A DNA stretch of 64,000 nt from Roseivirga sp. (GTDB taxonomy: Bacteria > Bacteroidota > Bacteroidia > Cytophagales > Cyclobacteriaceae). A model generated the notes under the pieces. That model was not told the DNA's origin, ran no database searches, and saw only the letters and a program-made list of their open reading frames with translations. A program made the translations under genes and the position numbers. Positions 24,698 to 34,102 of this stretch are shown here, in pieces (position 1 is the stretch's first letter; each line of letters opens with the position of its first letter). Where the stretch lies: contig JAAWWF010000004.1 in NCBI GenBank assembly GCA_021404565.1, forward strand, positions 310,001-374,000, read 5' to 3'.

Positions 24698-26338
24698 CTA
24701 TTTCTTAATCAATTCATCCTCTATGTAGAAGTTGCGATCAATGGAGAAGGTTTCGATTTTTCTTCCTAAGTCCAGTACCTGATGCTGAGTGGTGGGCTTT
24801 AGTACAACCTTCTTGCCATTGATGTCTACGTAGACAGGCATGTCAAATCCTTCAATCGAATTGATCCACTGGAAACCGACTTTGTTATCATCGACTGTGT
24901 ATTGCAGCTTTGGAATGCGCTTGTCCCTTAGATACTGATCAAATACTTTACTGAAGTCTATCCCGGATTTGTTGGAGACATAGCTCTCGATTTGATCTGT
25001 ATCCACCGTCTGGTGGAAAAAGGTTTCGTTTAGTCCTCTTAAGATGTTTCTCCACAATTCGTCATTGTCAATGATCTGACGGATGGTGTGTAGCATATTG
25101 GCTCCTTTGTAGTACATGTCTCCGGAACCAGACTTGTTTACCCCATAAGGACCTATAATGGGGCTATTGTTCTGGATTCGCTGGCGTGTTCCGATTACGT
25201 AGTCTGCTGAGGCTTCTTTGCCGTAGAGGTAGTCGAGGTAAAGGTTTTCAGAATAAGCGGTGAAACTTTCGTGAATCCACATATCGGCTATGTCTTTGTT
25301 AGTGATATTATTGGCAAACCATTCATGACCCGATTCATGGATGATGATGAAATCGAATTTGAGGCCCCAGCCGCTACCGCTTAAGTCGGTGCCGCGATAG
25401 CCATTGCCGTAGTCGTTTCCATAGGTTACCGAACTTTGATGCTCCATACCCAGGTAAGGTACTTCCACCAGCTTATAGCTGTCTTCGTAAAAGGGGTAGG
25501 GACCGAACCAATGCTCGAAGGCTTTCATCATCGGACCTACCTGTTTGAACTGTTCTTTGGCTTTGTCGAGGTTGTCTCGTAATACATAGTAAACACAATC
25601 CAAATCGCCTTTCTCACCCTTATAGACCTCATTGAACTCTACATAGTCACCAATATTGATATTTACCCCATAGTTGTTAATGGGGTTGGAGACAAACCAA
25701 TGCCAGGTATTATTAATCGTGTTATTAGAACCTCGTCTTACTCCTCTGTCTACCTTTCTCAAACGACCATTGGAAACATTCATGAGGCCATCGGGTACGG
25801 TCACACTGATAAGCATGCTATCTACCTCATCGTACATATGATCTTTGTTGGGCCACCAAAGGCTGGCACCATCTCCCTGGCAGCTTGTAGCGATAAAGTG
25901 CTTGTCATTACTGTCTTTCTGCCAGGTAAGTCCACCACTCCAGGGTGGGTTAGGGCTTACTCTGGGATTGCCCTCATATGTTATGACTATTTCATTTACC
26001 TGTCCTTTTTGCTGAGGATGGATCAGCTTGATAAAGTGTGCACTACCTTCTTTTACCACTTCCAGTTTTCTGTCATGTTGTGTGACGCTGGTAATCTTTA
26101 GAGGAGCCTGAAGATCTATTTGCAGGCGTTGATAGGGCTCCAGCACCTCATACTGTACGGTGTTTGATCCTTTGATAAACCTAGTCTCTGGGTCTACCTC
26201 AATATCGAGATGGTAATAGGTGAGGTCCCACCAGGAACGTTCGGGTGTGATGGATCCTCTCAATGAATCAGCTTTGGTGAACTGGGCCTGAACAGAAACG
26301 GAGAGTAGTAATAGCAAACTGACAGATAATAACCTCAT
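24698..26338 (-). CDS. Secreted M1-family metallopeptidase
   Basis: 546 residues with a Sec signal peptide (cleavage likely after VQAQ). The zinc site is HESGH at residues 334-338 (HExxH), with the third ligand Glu at 357 in MWIHESF, the correct spacing of 18 residues between. The substrate motif GMEHQSSVTYG replaces the usual GxMEN/GAMEN. The N-terminal beta domain is typical of M1 aminopeptidases and the large C-terminal helical domain is missing, as in many Bacteroidota forms. The enzyme would release N-terminal amino acids in the periplasm or outside the cell. Confidence 0.92.
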   Translation of the reverse strand: MRLLSVSLLLLLSVSVQAQFTKADSLRGSITPERSWWDLTYYHLDIEVDPETRFIKGSNTVQYEVLEPYQRLQIDLQAPLKITSVTQHDRKLEVVKEGSAHFIKLIHPQQKGQVNEIVITYEGNPRVSPNPPWSGGLTWQKDSNDKHFIATSCQGDGASLWWPNKDHMYDEVDSMLISVTVPDGLMNVSNGRLRKVDRGVRRGSNNTINNTWHWFVSNPINNYGVNINIGDYVEFNEVYKGEKGDLDCVYYVLRDNLDKAKEQFKQVGPMMKAFEHWFGPYPFYEDSYKLVEVPYLGMEHQSSVTYGNDYGNGYRGTDLSGSGWGLKFDFIIIHESGHEWFANNITNKDIADMWIHESFTAYSENLYLDYLYGKEASADYVIGTRQRIQNNSPIIGPYGVNKSGSGDMYYKGANMLHTIRQIIDNDELWRNILRGLNETFFHQTVDTDQIESYVSNKSGIDFSKVFDQYLRDKRIPKLQYTVDDNKVGFQWINSIEGFDMPVYVDINGKKVVLKPTTQHQVLDLGRKIETFSIDRNFYIEDELIKK

Positions 26339-26376
26339 GCCCTGAATTTCAAACGAATTTCAGAATATTCCAATCA

Positions 26377-27198
26377 TTACGCGATCAAGCGGGCAAAGGC
26401 TTCTATTTCTTCTCTGGAAACAGCATCCATTGGGGTAGTGTAGACATCTTTGCGGTAAAGTCCGCGCTCGTATAAGCTGATACATTCTTCTATCTGCTTT
26501 TGGGCTTCAGCTTGATTGCCGAGCGCCTGATATACTTGTGCCAGGTAGTAGTAGTTGTCGGCTAGTTGAGGGTTTACCCTGTTCTGCTCCCTGAGAGCAT
26601 TCAGGGCCTTATTATAAGCTCCCTTCTCCAGGTACATCACGCCCAGGTGTAGCAGGTCGTAGGGTAAGGCATAAAACTCAGGATCAGCCACGAAGGCTTC
26701 GAGAATGCTCAGCGCTTTATCGTTTTGTCCCAGGCCTTTGTAAGCCAGGGCTTTGGCTACTATCAGGTGACAATCTCCATTCTGAGCATAACCGATATCA
26801 TAATCCACCATGGCCTCAAGGCGCTCTATATCATCAATGGCTCCCTGATAATCTCTGAGAAACTGATATCGACACCAGCCTCTGTAACTGAGCCTCTCTT
26901 CCGGCTCCAGAGCCACGGCCTTGTCCATGAGCACTCGCCAGGTAATAAAGTCTCCACGTTTCAGGTAGGGGACTGCTTTTTCGTGATAAGCATAGGCAAA
27001 GTCTTCACAAAGCTCTATGGCTTTATCGAAATTAATTTGTGAATTACGGCTTCCCTGAGGGTACCGAATGGCCCTATAAGACTGTTTACAGGCCTGATAG
27101 CAAGGCTCATTGTCTTTATACATCTCGCAATTTGGTGGTGGCGGTGCCTTATAGAAAACAGGAATGAGGATGAGTAAAAGGCTGATGAGTTTTTTCAT
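26377..27198 (-). CDS. Exported TPR-repeat protein
   Basis: 273 residues with an N-terminal hydrophobic signal (LISLLLILIPVFY) followed by a Pro-rich stretch and several Cys. At least four TPR-like helical pairs are seen, for example NDKALSILEAFVADPEF, GAYNKALNALREQNRVNP and YYYLAQVYQALGNQAEAQKQ. Such proteins act as scaffolds; no partner is evident. The gene overlaps the upstream lipoprotein gene by 4 bp, so the two probably work together. Confidence 0.8.
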   Translation of the reverse strand: MKKLISLLLILIPVFYKAPPPPNCEMYKDNEPCYQACKQSYRAIRYPQGSRNSQINFDKAIELCEDFAYAYHEKAVPYLKRGDFITWRVLMDKAVALEPEERLSYRGWCRYQFLRDYQGAIDDIERLEAMVDYDIGYAQNGDCHLIVAKALAYKGLGQNDKALSILEAFVADPEFYALPYDLLHLGVMYLEKGAYNKALNALREQNRVNPQLADNYYYLAQVYQALGNQAEAQKQIEECISLYERGLYRKDVYTTPMDAVSREEIEAFARLIA

Positions 27199-27713
27199 GG
27201 TAATACCTCCCTGATTTGGCCCTGCTCTATTTTGAAACTAAGGTATTGATAAAAGTCCCTGCCTGTGGGCCATTGGTTGAATTCCATTAATTTATTACGA
27301 ATGGCCTGTTTTAGGTCTTCATTCAACTCTGTTTCTTGATAGTCTGTGGTCATTGATTGCTCACGCAAGCGACCAACCTTACCTTGGCAGTTGACAATAA
27401 AACGGATAGTAAAGTAGCCGGTATCGCTTTGGCCACTGAGGTCAATTGTGCCAAAATGATCCATCAGCTGCTTATTGGGCACACGGAAATTGGCCCCCAG
27501 CGCATAGTATTGGGGGATACGAGATTCCTGACAGGGTTGAAATTCAGGATCGTCCAACTCAGCATCAGCGGCTATATCTCCCACGTGATCAGGGTATTCA
27601 GCTATAACAGAGTCAGGCTCATTCACTGTCTGTTCTTTTTTATCAGTGCCACAGGATAAGAGGAAGAATCCGCTGAATAATATAATTGAGATGGTTCTCG
27701 GGTTGATGGTCAT
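27195..27713 (-). CDS. Lipoprotein with TonB-like C-terminal domain
   Basis: 172 residues. Lipobox LLSC follows a hydrophobic signal. The second half (IRFIVNCQGKVGRLRE, then LKQAIRNKLMEFNQWPTGRD and YQYLSFKIEQGQI) resembles the TonB C-terminal fold of Bacteroidota 'energy transducer TonB'-like proteins, which have no inner-membrane helix when used as periplasmic lipoproteins. Function is unknown. It is coupled by a 4-bp overlap to the TPR gene. Confidence 0.7.
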   Translation of the reverse strand: MTINPRTISIILFSGFFLLSCGTDKKEQTVNEPDSVIAEYPDHVGDIAADAELDDPEFQPCQESRIPQYYALGANFRVPNKQLMDHFGTIDLSGQSDTGYFTIRFIVNCQGKVGRLREQSMTTDYQETELNEDLKQAIRNKLMEFNQWPTGRDFYQYLSFKIEQGQIREVLP

Positions 27714-27770
27714 CAGGGCTTAAGATAAATCTCTATAAGAACACTGCAATGCCTGAATGTAACATTCTGT

Positions 27771-28268
27771 TTAGTTGCTAAAGAGTTTTACTTCAGGGCC
27801 ATCTACACTGGTTTTGGTAAGCTTGACAAAGCGGAGGCCTATCTTTTCAAGCAGGCTGATAGACTTTTCGTTTTCGGGCAGGGTGGTTGCCATGATCGTT
27901 TTCTGACCCAGCTTATCCCTGGCATAAGTCATAGTTGCGTTAGCGGCCTCCAGAGCGTAGCCCTTACCGGTAAACTCAGCCAGAAAGGCGAAACCGATAT
28001 CCGGATGATCCAGGTAGTCTCGCTGAAGCAGTCCACACATGCCTATCGGAGTTCCGTCAAGGAGTGAAACCTTGAACAGGCCAAATCCAAAATCGGCATA
28101 GCTCTTTTGAGGTCCGTTGATGATATAGTTTTCGGCATCCTTCAGGTTTCGGATACCACGGTCACCAATAAATTTAATCCAGCCAGGCTCGTTGACCAGT
28201 TTGAAAACGAAGGGAGCGTCAGCCAGTGTCAGCTTATCTAATTGGAGTCTTTGGGTGGTTGCAATCAT
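27771..28268 (-). CDS. GNAT acetyltransferase, RimJ/RimL-like
   Basis: 165 residues. Landmarks are TQRLQLDKLTLADAPFVFKL, GMCGLLQRDYLDHPDIGFAF, then GKGYALEAANATMTYARDKL (acetyl-CoA loop) and NEKSISLLEKIGLRF. This is the Acetyltransf_3 pattern that acetylates amino groups on proteins or small molecules; the substrate is not predictable. Its ATG overlaps the stop of the upstream lipoprotein gene by 4 bp. Confidence 0.9.
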   Translation of the reverse strand: MIATTQRLQLDKLTLADAPFVFKLVNEPGWIKFIGDRGIRNLKDAENYIINGPQKSYADFGFGLFKVSLLDGTPIGMCGLLQRDYLDHPDIGFAFLAEFTGKGYALEAANATMTYARDKLGQKTIMATTLPENEKSISLLEKIGLRFVKLTKTSVDGPEVKLFSN

Positions 28269-28804
28269 GACGGAGGCTGATTAGTGTTTTTCAGGTTTAG
28301 ATAGCTGGTGCTGTCAGTAAAGACTTTGGCGATAACGGGTCTTGCCTGAGGCTGTGTTTCAGGCCAATTATATGGCTCGAAGGCTTCCCGGTAAGCACCA
28401 GTTTTTGGGTTTGTATACCTGAGACTATAAGTGAGTACACCATAACCAGTTGAGATTCGAACTTCCAGCGGTGAATTAATGGTAATGGACTTTTTGGTTT
28501 TTTTATTTATCATGTCTGGATGATACCGTGTGGTATCTCGCAGGATAAACTGACGGGTCGTGCCGTATTCAAGAAAGAAAGAGATGATAATTTCTCTGTT
28601 GGGTCTGATGTATTTGGGCCAGATAACCAGGGGAAGATCTGTCTTGATACTATCAGTCTCCGCAAAGAGTATCTCCGTATCAGGACTAAACTGTACGGCC
28701 TGATTTGTGTATTTTATTGGGTTCTGAGGGCATGAAGTAGCTGAAAACAGCAAAACAAAGCTCAGGAGCCAGATAGGAGAGACTGTTTTTCGAGAGTTAC
28801 TCAC
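28265..28804 (-). CDS. Hypothetical lipoprotein
   Basis: 179 residues with a lipoprotein signal ending in SATSC. The mature part is beta-rich (REIIISFFLEYGTTRQFILR, VRISTGYGVLTYSLRY) and ends with a polar tail. No family recognised. It is translationally coupled to the GNAT gene, but the two have no obvious shared function. Confidence 0.65.
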   Translation of the reverse strand: MSNSRKTVSPIWLLSFVLLFSATSCPQNPIKYTNQAVQFSPDTEILFAETDSIKTDLPLVIWPKYIRPNREIIISFFLEYGTTRQFILRDTTRYHPDMINKKTKKSITINSPLEVRISTGYGVLTYSLRYTNPKTGAYREAFEPYNWPETQPQARPVIAKVFTDSTSYLNLKNTNQPPS

Positions 28805-29099
28805 TAATAATTCAGGTTAGCTCCATTTAAGTAAGGAAACTAAAGGTTGAGAACCAATTTAACCCGATAGATTCGAACTCATTTTTACGAATTGCTCAAC
28901 GTGTAGGTCCAGGCCTGACACCTTGACCCTCATCGATTTTACTTACTGCATCAAGTGTGAGTCCTTATACCTGTTATTCGTAATAGGCTCTTGAAGGAAT
29001 TATGTCACCCATAGGTATAGTCTGGAAACCAAACTGTGATAAGAGCAATGCCCAGGAGTACTTATGACTATTTGATCGTGATATTGGCAAACAGAGCCT
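28805..29099. other. Intergenic gap, no gene seen
   Basis: This 295-bp stretch lies upstream of the lipoprotein gene and downstream of the oxidoreductase gene, both on the minus strand. I see no open frame of note, no repeat and no strong terminator. It presumably holds the promoter of the lipoprotein/GNAT pair. Confidence 0.5.
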
Positions 29100-30527
29100 T
29101 TACCAACCCGTTCTATAATCTCTCTTCACAAACTGATTGGCTTCATCGAAATTGGTGATTTTCATATTGGGGCCATCCCAAAGCAACTTGATATAGCGAC
29201 CGGGATACTCAAAACGATCACCTTTTTTCTTACGAATATCGAAGCTTCTCAGTGCCAGGTTACCCATCAGGATACTTTCAGTCAAGGGACCGGCAATATC
29301 GAAATCAGAGCTACACTCATTCTTTTTATAACCAGCCATACAGGCATTGGCCCATTGTACATAATGGCCCTCGGGTACACGTGCTATGGTTTCAGGCACG
29401 GCTTCGGTTTGTTCATGAAGTGAGGCAGGGAGCAGCCTTGGGTTGATACCGTATGTGCCACACATCATCGTGCCTTTAGAGCCTTTCATGATCACACCAT
29501 TGCCACCATCTCCCATGGTTTCGTTGGCTCCGAGTCCTTCAGGGCGGGTTGGTTGAATACCGCCATCCATCCAGTGGAGTTTTACTGCAGGTTTGTCACT
29601 ACGGGCAGGAAAATCCAGTATGATGTGTGAGGAGGGAGGGCAACTCTCAGGATAGTAACCACGGTTAAACGGACCGGTATAAACAGAGCCTACACTCGCT
29701 TCAACACCGGTAGGATAGCCGAGCTCGAGGGTCCTAAAAGCAGGCTCAATGATATGACAAGCCATGTCGCCCAGGGCTCCGGTACCATAGTCCCACCAGC
29801 CACGCCAGTTAAAGGGCACCAGGTTGTCTATGTAATTTTTCTTTGGGGCCGTGCCTAACCAAAGGTCCCAATCGAGTTCTTTGGGTATTTCTGTTTTTCC
29901 ATCTTTCCATGGAATGCCCTGGGGCCATACAGGTCTGTCAGTCCAGCACCAGACTTCCTCTACATCACCAATAAGTCCAGCATTGTACCATTCCTGCATT
30001 TTACGAACACCAGGACCAGAGGCTCCCTGGTTGCCCATCTGGGTTACCACCTCGTACTTGTGAGCCGCTTCAGTCATTTCACGTGCTTCTGCGATGTCGT
30101 GAGTCAGCGGCTTTTGTACATAGACATGTTTGCCTAGTTGCATGGCAGCGAGTGCCTGCATGGCATGCATATGATCGGGTGTAGATACAGTTACCGCATC
30201 AATACCCTTTTCTTTTTCGAGCATCTTGCGGAAATCTTTGTAATAGCTGGCGCCTTCAAAGGTCTCTCTGGCTCTTTTAGATCTCCTGTCATCTACATCA
30301 CATAATGACACCACCTTTACGGCTTCGTTTTTACAAGGCTCTGCCAGGTCAGAGTATCCCTTGCCACCGGCACCAATTCCTGCGAGATAGAGGGTGTCAG
30401 AGGGGGCAATAAAGCCCTTACCCAGCACATGACGGGGTACTATGGAAAAAGCGGCTCCTGTGATGCCTAGTGTTTTTAAAAAATGTCTTCTGGATTCCTG
30501 AGTTGCGTGCGTTTCTTTTTGGGACAT
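29100..30527 (-). CDS. Tat-exported Gfo/Idh/MocA-family oxidoreductase
   Basis: About 475 residues from the ATG at 30527 (MSQKETHATQ); a start 30 bp upstream adds only an unlikely extension. The twin-arginine motif ESRRHFLKTLGITGAAF marks Tat export. The Rossmann region follows (LYLAGIGAGGKGYSDL, VVSLCDVDD), then the family motif KHVYVQKPLTHDIAEAREM (the EKP-type motif as QKP) and WRGWWDYGTGALGDMACHI. These exported dehydrogenases act on sugars or glycans in the periplasm and are abundant in Bacteroidota and Planctomycetes. Substrate unknown. Confidence 0.92.
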   Translation of the reverse strand: MSQKETHATQESRRHFLKTLGITGAAFSIVPRHVLGKGFIAPSDTLYLAGIGAGGKGYSDLAEPCKNEAVKVVSLCDVDDRRSKRARETFEGASYYKDFRKMLEKEKGIDAVTVSTPDHMHAMQALAAMQLGKHVYVQKPLTHDIAEAREMTEAAHKYEVVTQMGNQGASGPGVRKMQEWYNAGLIGDVEEVWCWTDRPVWPQGIPWKDGKTEIPKELDWDLWLGTAPKKNYIDNLVPFNWRGWWDYGTGALGDMACHIIEPAFRTLELGYPTGVEASVGSVYTGPFNRGYYPESCPPSSHIILDFPARSDKPAVKLHWMDGGIQPTRPEGLGANETMGDGGNGVIMKGSKGTMMCGTYGINPRLLPASLHEQTEAVPETIARVPEGHYVQWANACMAGYKKNECSSDFDIAGPLTESILMGNLALRSFDIRKKKGDRFEYPGRYIKLLWDGPNMKITNFDEANQFVKRDYRTGW

Positions 30528-30701
30528 AGTCGGGGTTTTTATGATGACCGCAATCAATTTAACAAATACAGTGGAAACTGACGCCTGAGTTTCGCTGGTT
30601 GGCGGTCTTTTCTATGTCAGCAACACCTGGTGTGAGCGCAAGCGTATATCAAACCTCTGGAATGTAATATAGAAGGCCAGATACAGATGGGAAGAACATC
30701 A

Positions 30702-30735
30702 ACAAAAAAAGCGCCCGACAAGGCGCTTTGATTTT
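30702..30735 (-). terminator. Rho-independent terminator of the PKD lipoprotein gene
   Basis: Read on the minus strand, the stem AAAGCGCC / GGCGCTTT (8 bp, perfect) closes a 6-base loop and is followed by a T-rich run. It lies 18 bp past the stop of the PKD lipoprotein gene. The T run on the other strand makes it possibly bidirectional. Confidence 0.85.
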
Positions 30736-30753
30736 TTAAGAATGACTTAACGA

Positions 30754-31485
30754 TCAGTTTTTGATATCATAAAGAATCTGCACCACGAACTCTGCTACGG
30801 TCAATGTGAAAATTCCCTGACCAGCATCGTAGTCTTTTTCGTCAGCAGGGGTAGTGGCCGGGTTTGCGGTTATGGCGGCCATCAGTTCTTCAGCGGTAAA
30901 TGCTCCAAGCGGGTCGTCATCATCGAGAAACAGAAAATCCCAGTCCTCATTGGTTAATTCAACCTGAGCTTCAGGAGGTAAGGTACCGCCTGTCGGGAGG
31001 TCATTGGCAGTCACATCTGTACCACGATCATAAATTGTAAGGTTTTCTACGTTACTTGGTTTGAACCCAAAATATAGCTCCGGACCACTACCATCATCGT
31101 CCCAAGGCTTACCAGAAGCATCAGTATGATTAATGGAGGTGATGAGAAATGCTCTTACAAATCTTTTTCCCACAGTGATAGCCGAAGTGCTAATGCCAGT
31201 ATCACCGGTAGTACTGGTAACGGTCAGTGTAATAGTGAATGAACCGGTAGTAGTATAGGCATAAACCGGATTTTCTTCAGTAGAAGTATTGCCATCTCCA
31301 AATTCCCAGAGGAAAGTGTCGGCATCAGTATTGGTGCTCGTAAAGGTTACATCGTCTCCTGGTTCTACGATAGGTCTGTCAAATTCAAAACTTACAGTGG
31401 GGATTACAGGTGGCGTATCATCGCTGCTACAGGCAAAAACAGTTACCAACAGGATGGCGAGAGATAGTTTTAAAGCGTTTCTCAT
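30754..31485 (-). CDS. PKD-domain lipoprotein
   Basis: 243 residues. The lipobox is VFAC after a short signal. A PKD domain spans residues about 30-108 (VSFEFDRPIVEPGDDVTFTS, FLWEFGDGNTSTEENPVYAY, FTITLTVTSTTG). The C-terminal 130 residues are acidic and contain a PWDDDGSGPELYFGF stretch and a DDDDPLG loop. They look like a C2-like calcium-binding beta sandwich; I offer that as a guess. It is followed by a clear terminator, so it forms its own unit. Confidence 0.85.
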   Translation of the reverse strand: MRNALKLSLAILLVTVFACSSDDTPPVIPTVSFEFDRPIVEPGDDVTFTSTNTDADTFLWEFGDGNTSTEENPVYAYTTTGSFTITLTVTSTTGDTGISTSAITVGKRFVRAFLITSINHTDASGKPWDDDGSGPELYFGFKPSNVENLTIYDRGTDVTANDLPTGGTLPPEAQVELTNEDWDFLFLDDDDPLGAFTAEELMAAITANPATTPADEKDYDAGQGIFTLTVAEFVVQILYDIKN

Positions 31486-31858
31486 GTTGTGAGGTTATTT
31501 ATAATAGTGGATTTATATCAGTTTAACAGTTATCAACGATTAGTCCCTTAGTTTGCGGAAAGGTCATCAAGGGTTAAGGAATAATGATAAAACCCAAATG
31601 CTTGAGAAAGCGGTCAATCGACTGCTGAATCGGCATTATTAATAATGAACAACTCTCAAAACTTAAAATTTCGACACGGCCATAGTTATGGCCATTTTAA
31701 GTTACAACTGTAGAAACCTAGTATTAAGACGTTAAGGTTGCGGAAAGACACAAAAACCAAAGAAATAAAATTATAATTTTCAGAGCATCGCAATGTGCTC
31801 ATGGTGAGGATTTGTGCTTGATTCCGGATAGCTTTGATTTACCTGCCCAGGCGGCCGG
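31486..31858. other. Intergenic gap with nested inverted repeat
   Basis: This 373-bp non-coding stretch separates the PKD gene from the esterase gene, both on the minus strand. It holds the nested inverted repeat at 31660-31703, two copies of TTGCGGAAAG (near 31553 and 31738), and a possible stem GAGCA/TGCTC near 31783-31800 just past the esterase stop. No open frame of note was seen. The PKD gene promoter must lie here. Confidence 0.5.
31660..31703. repeat. Nested inverted repeat
   Basis: The outer arms AACTTAAAAT (31660-31669) and ATTTTAAGTT (31694-31703) are a perfect 10-bp pair. The inner arms GGCCATA (31678-31684) and TATGGCC (31687-31693) are a perfect 7-bp pair around GT. An 8-base asymmetric bulge, TTCGACAC, lies on one side. 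It could be a hairpin, an operator, or a terminator-like element. Confidence 0.75.
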
Positions 31859-32749
31859 CTAAGGTCTCTTTGTACTCCACTTAAGAATAAAATTCACAAT
31901 CTGATCTCTGTATTTGCTTGTTTCTGACCCAGCCAGTTGCTGATAAAGTCCAGAATGGTCGAGCTCTCTTACATGCAGGTAATCGACATTCCTTTTCCCT
32001 GCCTTTTTTATAGCTTCTTCAAAAAGAAGGGTGTAATCATAACTCTGATTTTCTGAAATGAGTAACATGGGAACCGACAGGTTGTTCACAAAGTTGGTGG
32101 GGGATGCGCTAAGAAAATCTTCTTCACTATGGCCGAAGACGGCTTTTACATGTTTTTCGGCCATTTCGGGGCCATTGTATCGATAGTGAGTGTCATGATA
32201 AGCGGAGATATCATAGGCTCCGGCAATGGGTATCAATCCTTTGATCACTTCTTTATTCAGGCCCTGGTCTTTAAGGTAATGCAGGTCAGTGGCCAGTAGG
32301 GCCGAGAGATGCCCGCCCGCAGAGTATCCCGAAACGAAAATGTCTTGCTGTGAAAAACCGTAGGTTTCAGCGTTCTTATGAAGCCAGCCGAAAGCCCGAG
32401 CCACATCAATAATATGTTCAGGGTGTTGAATCCCTTTATCCAACTTAGGGTCTGCCCAGGCACCCGGGCTTAATCTATAGCTGATGACGGCCACTGCGAT
32501 GCCTTCCCCGGCAAATTTGGTAGCAAGGGCTTTTTCGTTTTTACGGTTACCGAAGGCCCAGGCACCTCCATGAATCCAAATAAGCAAAGGAGGTTGTTCT
32601 ATTCCTTCAGGCAGGTAGAGATCGAGTTTATGCTTTTCATCGGCTTCATCTGTGCCAAAATAACTCAGGTCATTGATCGTCTTGAAGCTTTGGCCATAAA
32701 GACCAAGGACAGAAAACATTAAGAAGCAACCGAACAGAAGTATTTTCAT
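31859..32749 (-). CDS. Exported alpha/beta hydrolase (esterase/lipase type)
   Basis: 296 residues with a Sec signal ending near LYGQS. The oxyanion loop is LLIWIHGGAWAFG and the nucleophile elbow is VSGYSAGGHLSALLA. The catalytic His is probably in the LDHSGLYQQL segment near the end, and an acid near DYTLLFEE. This pattern matches BD-FAE/kynurenine-formamidase-like carboxylesterases. It overlaps the DUF885 gene by 4 bp (ATGA), which suggests joint expression. Confidence 0.9.
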   Translation of the reverse strand: MKILLFGCFLMFSVLGLYGQSFKTINDLSYFGTDEADEKHKLDLYLPEGIEQPPLLIWIHGGAWAFGNRKNEKALATKFAGEGIAVAVISYRLSPGAWADPKLDKGIQHPEHIIDVARAFGWLHKNAETYGFSQQDIFVSGYSAGGHLSALLATDLHYLKDQGLNKEVIKGLIPIAGAYDISAYHDTHYRYNGPEMAEKHVKAVFGHSEEDFLSASPTNFVNNLSVPMLLISENQSYDYTLLFEEAIKKAGKRNVDYLHVRELDHSGLYQQLAGSETSKYRDQIVNFILKWSTKRP

Positions 32750-34017
32750 AGTGGACGTTTTGAGAGTTGAGGAATGAGTGCTACCGGAATGATACCGCTA
32801 CCCAACATTCGTGTATGAAAATTCTTGTAGCTGAAAGCCTTGCCCAATTCCAGTTTTTCTTCCTCCAGGACCTTAAGAATGGCTGCTTCTCCCATTTTGT
32901 AAGTCAGCACCTGGGCAGGCCATCTTTTCATTCTGTTGATTTCACGCATGCCAATATCATCCTGATTCTTAATGTGTTGCTGCCAGTAAGTTAAAGCTTT
33001 TTCATCGCTCCATCCATGGTAGTTGAGTGCGACATCAAGCACAATTCTGACTGACCGGATTAGGTCCCAATTCCACTTGCCCAATTCTTCATACGGGCTT
33101 TTATACAGACCCAATTCCCAACCCAAATTCTCAGTGTAAGCAGCCCAGCCTTCTACAAATCCCATATAGCGGAGACCAGATCTATAAGGTTTTACGGTGA
33201 GGTCGTTATGGAAATTCACCTGAAAATGGTGACCGGGATTTCCTTCATGAATGAGCAGCCAATCACAGTCTGCCAGATCAAAGGGTTTATCAAAAAGATT
33301 GAAATAGAAAGTGTTGCCATTGTAGTAACCCGGAGCCTGCGCCATTCTCGCATTGGTACCTCTTTCTATATTGAGCTCTGGCAAAGCGGCATAATCAGGC
33401 AACAAACGCTCAATCTGTTTGGCTATGTGAGCTCTTTTGGCTTCGAGTGTCTTAATAATAAGGTCAACGTCTTGTGTATAGTCTGAGGAGGGTTTGGGTT
33501 GTGATAAATCCAATTGGCTTATCCTTTTTTTGACTCTTTCCACCTCTAGTTCTCCGAAAGCCATTACTTGCTTAGGGCTCATTGAGGTACCGGTCCATTT
33601 TTTTATAAACCAGGCGTACCATTCTGGTCCGTTAGTAAAGTCAAAGATTCGATTCAGTTTTTCAATCTCGTTATGATCAGTGGTGTTTGCCAGAAGTTCA
33701 AGTCTCTCAAGGTTTAGCTGTGCTTCATAGCTAAGAATATCATGATCCATGCGGAGATCAGGGTTTATCTCTTCTTTGTTAATCTTTCCAAGCTTTGCCA
33801 GAAGCTGTGAAAAGAAGGCTTTCTGCTCGTTCTGGCGCCTGGTATCGAGTTGATTGCTGAGGTTGACTTTAAAATCGAGTGTAAGTGCAGGGGGGGCAAA
33901 GCTGTAGTACTGTTGGTCAAAGCGGTCAATCAGATTGAGCATTGCTCTGTCTGCTGATGACTGGCTCATTGCCGGGATGCTACAAAGAATGAAAAGATAT
34001 ATCAGGCTGAGTCTCAT
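32746..34017 (-). CDS. DUF885-family exported protein (probable metallo-hydrolase)
   Basis: About 423 residues from ATG 34017, where a good signal peptide begins (MRLSLIYLFILCSIPAMSQ). An upstream ATG adds 25 residues that spoil the signal, so it is rejected. The diagnostic motif HEGNPGHHFQVNFH is the DUF885 metal site, and the AYTENLGWELGLY helix follows. Several DUF885 members act as zinc carboxypeptidase-like enzymes. Coupled by 4 bp to the esterase gene. Confidence 0.88.
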   Translation of the reverse strand: MRLSLIYLFILCSIPAMSQSSADRAMLNLIDRFDQQYYSFAPPALTLDFKVNLSNQLDTRRQNEQKAFFSQLLAKLGKINKEEINPDLRMDHDILSYEAQLNLERLELLANTTDHNEIEKLNRIFDFTNGPEWYAWFIKKWTGTSMSPKQVMAFGELEVERVKKRISQLDLSQPKPSSDYTQDVDLIIKTLEAKRAHIAKQIERLLPDYAALPELNIERGTNARMAQAPGYYNGNTFYFNLFDKPFDLADCDWLLIHEGNPGHHFQVNFHNDLTVKPYRSGLRYMGFVEGWAAYTENLGWELGLYKSPYEELGKWNWDLIRSVRIVLDVALNYHGWSDEKALTYWQQHIKNQDDIGMREINRMKRWPAQVLTYKMGEAAILKVLEEEKLELGKAFSYKNFHTRMLGSGIIPVALIPQLSKRPL

Positions 34018-34102
34018 AGAAAAAAGTCTAATCCTAGTATCGGTAAGAACAAAATAAGGTTGTGAATATCCTGCTAAGAAGCAAGAAAGCACAAGTGCTG
34101 AA

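Noticed and set aside
28880-28890. tRNA-like GATTCGAACTC motif
   Set aside because: No acceptor stem, anticodon arm or CCA-side pairing could be built around it.
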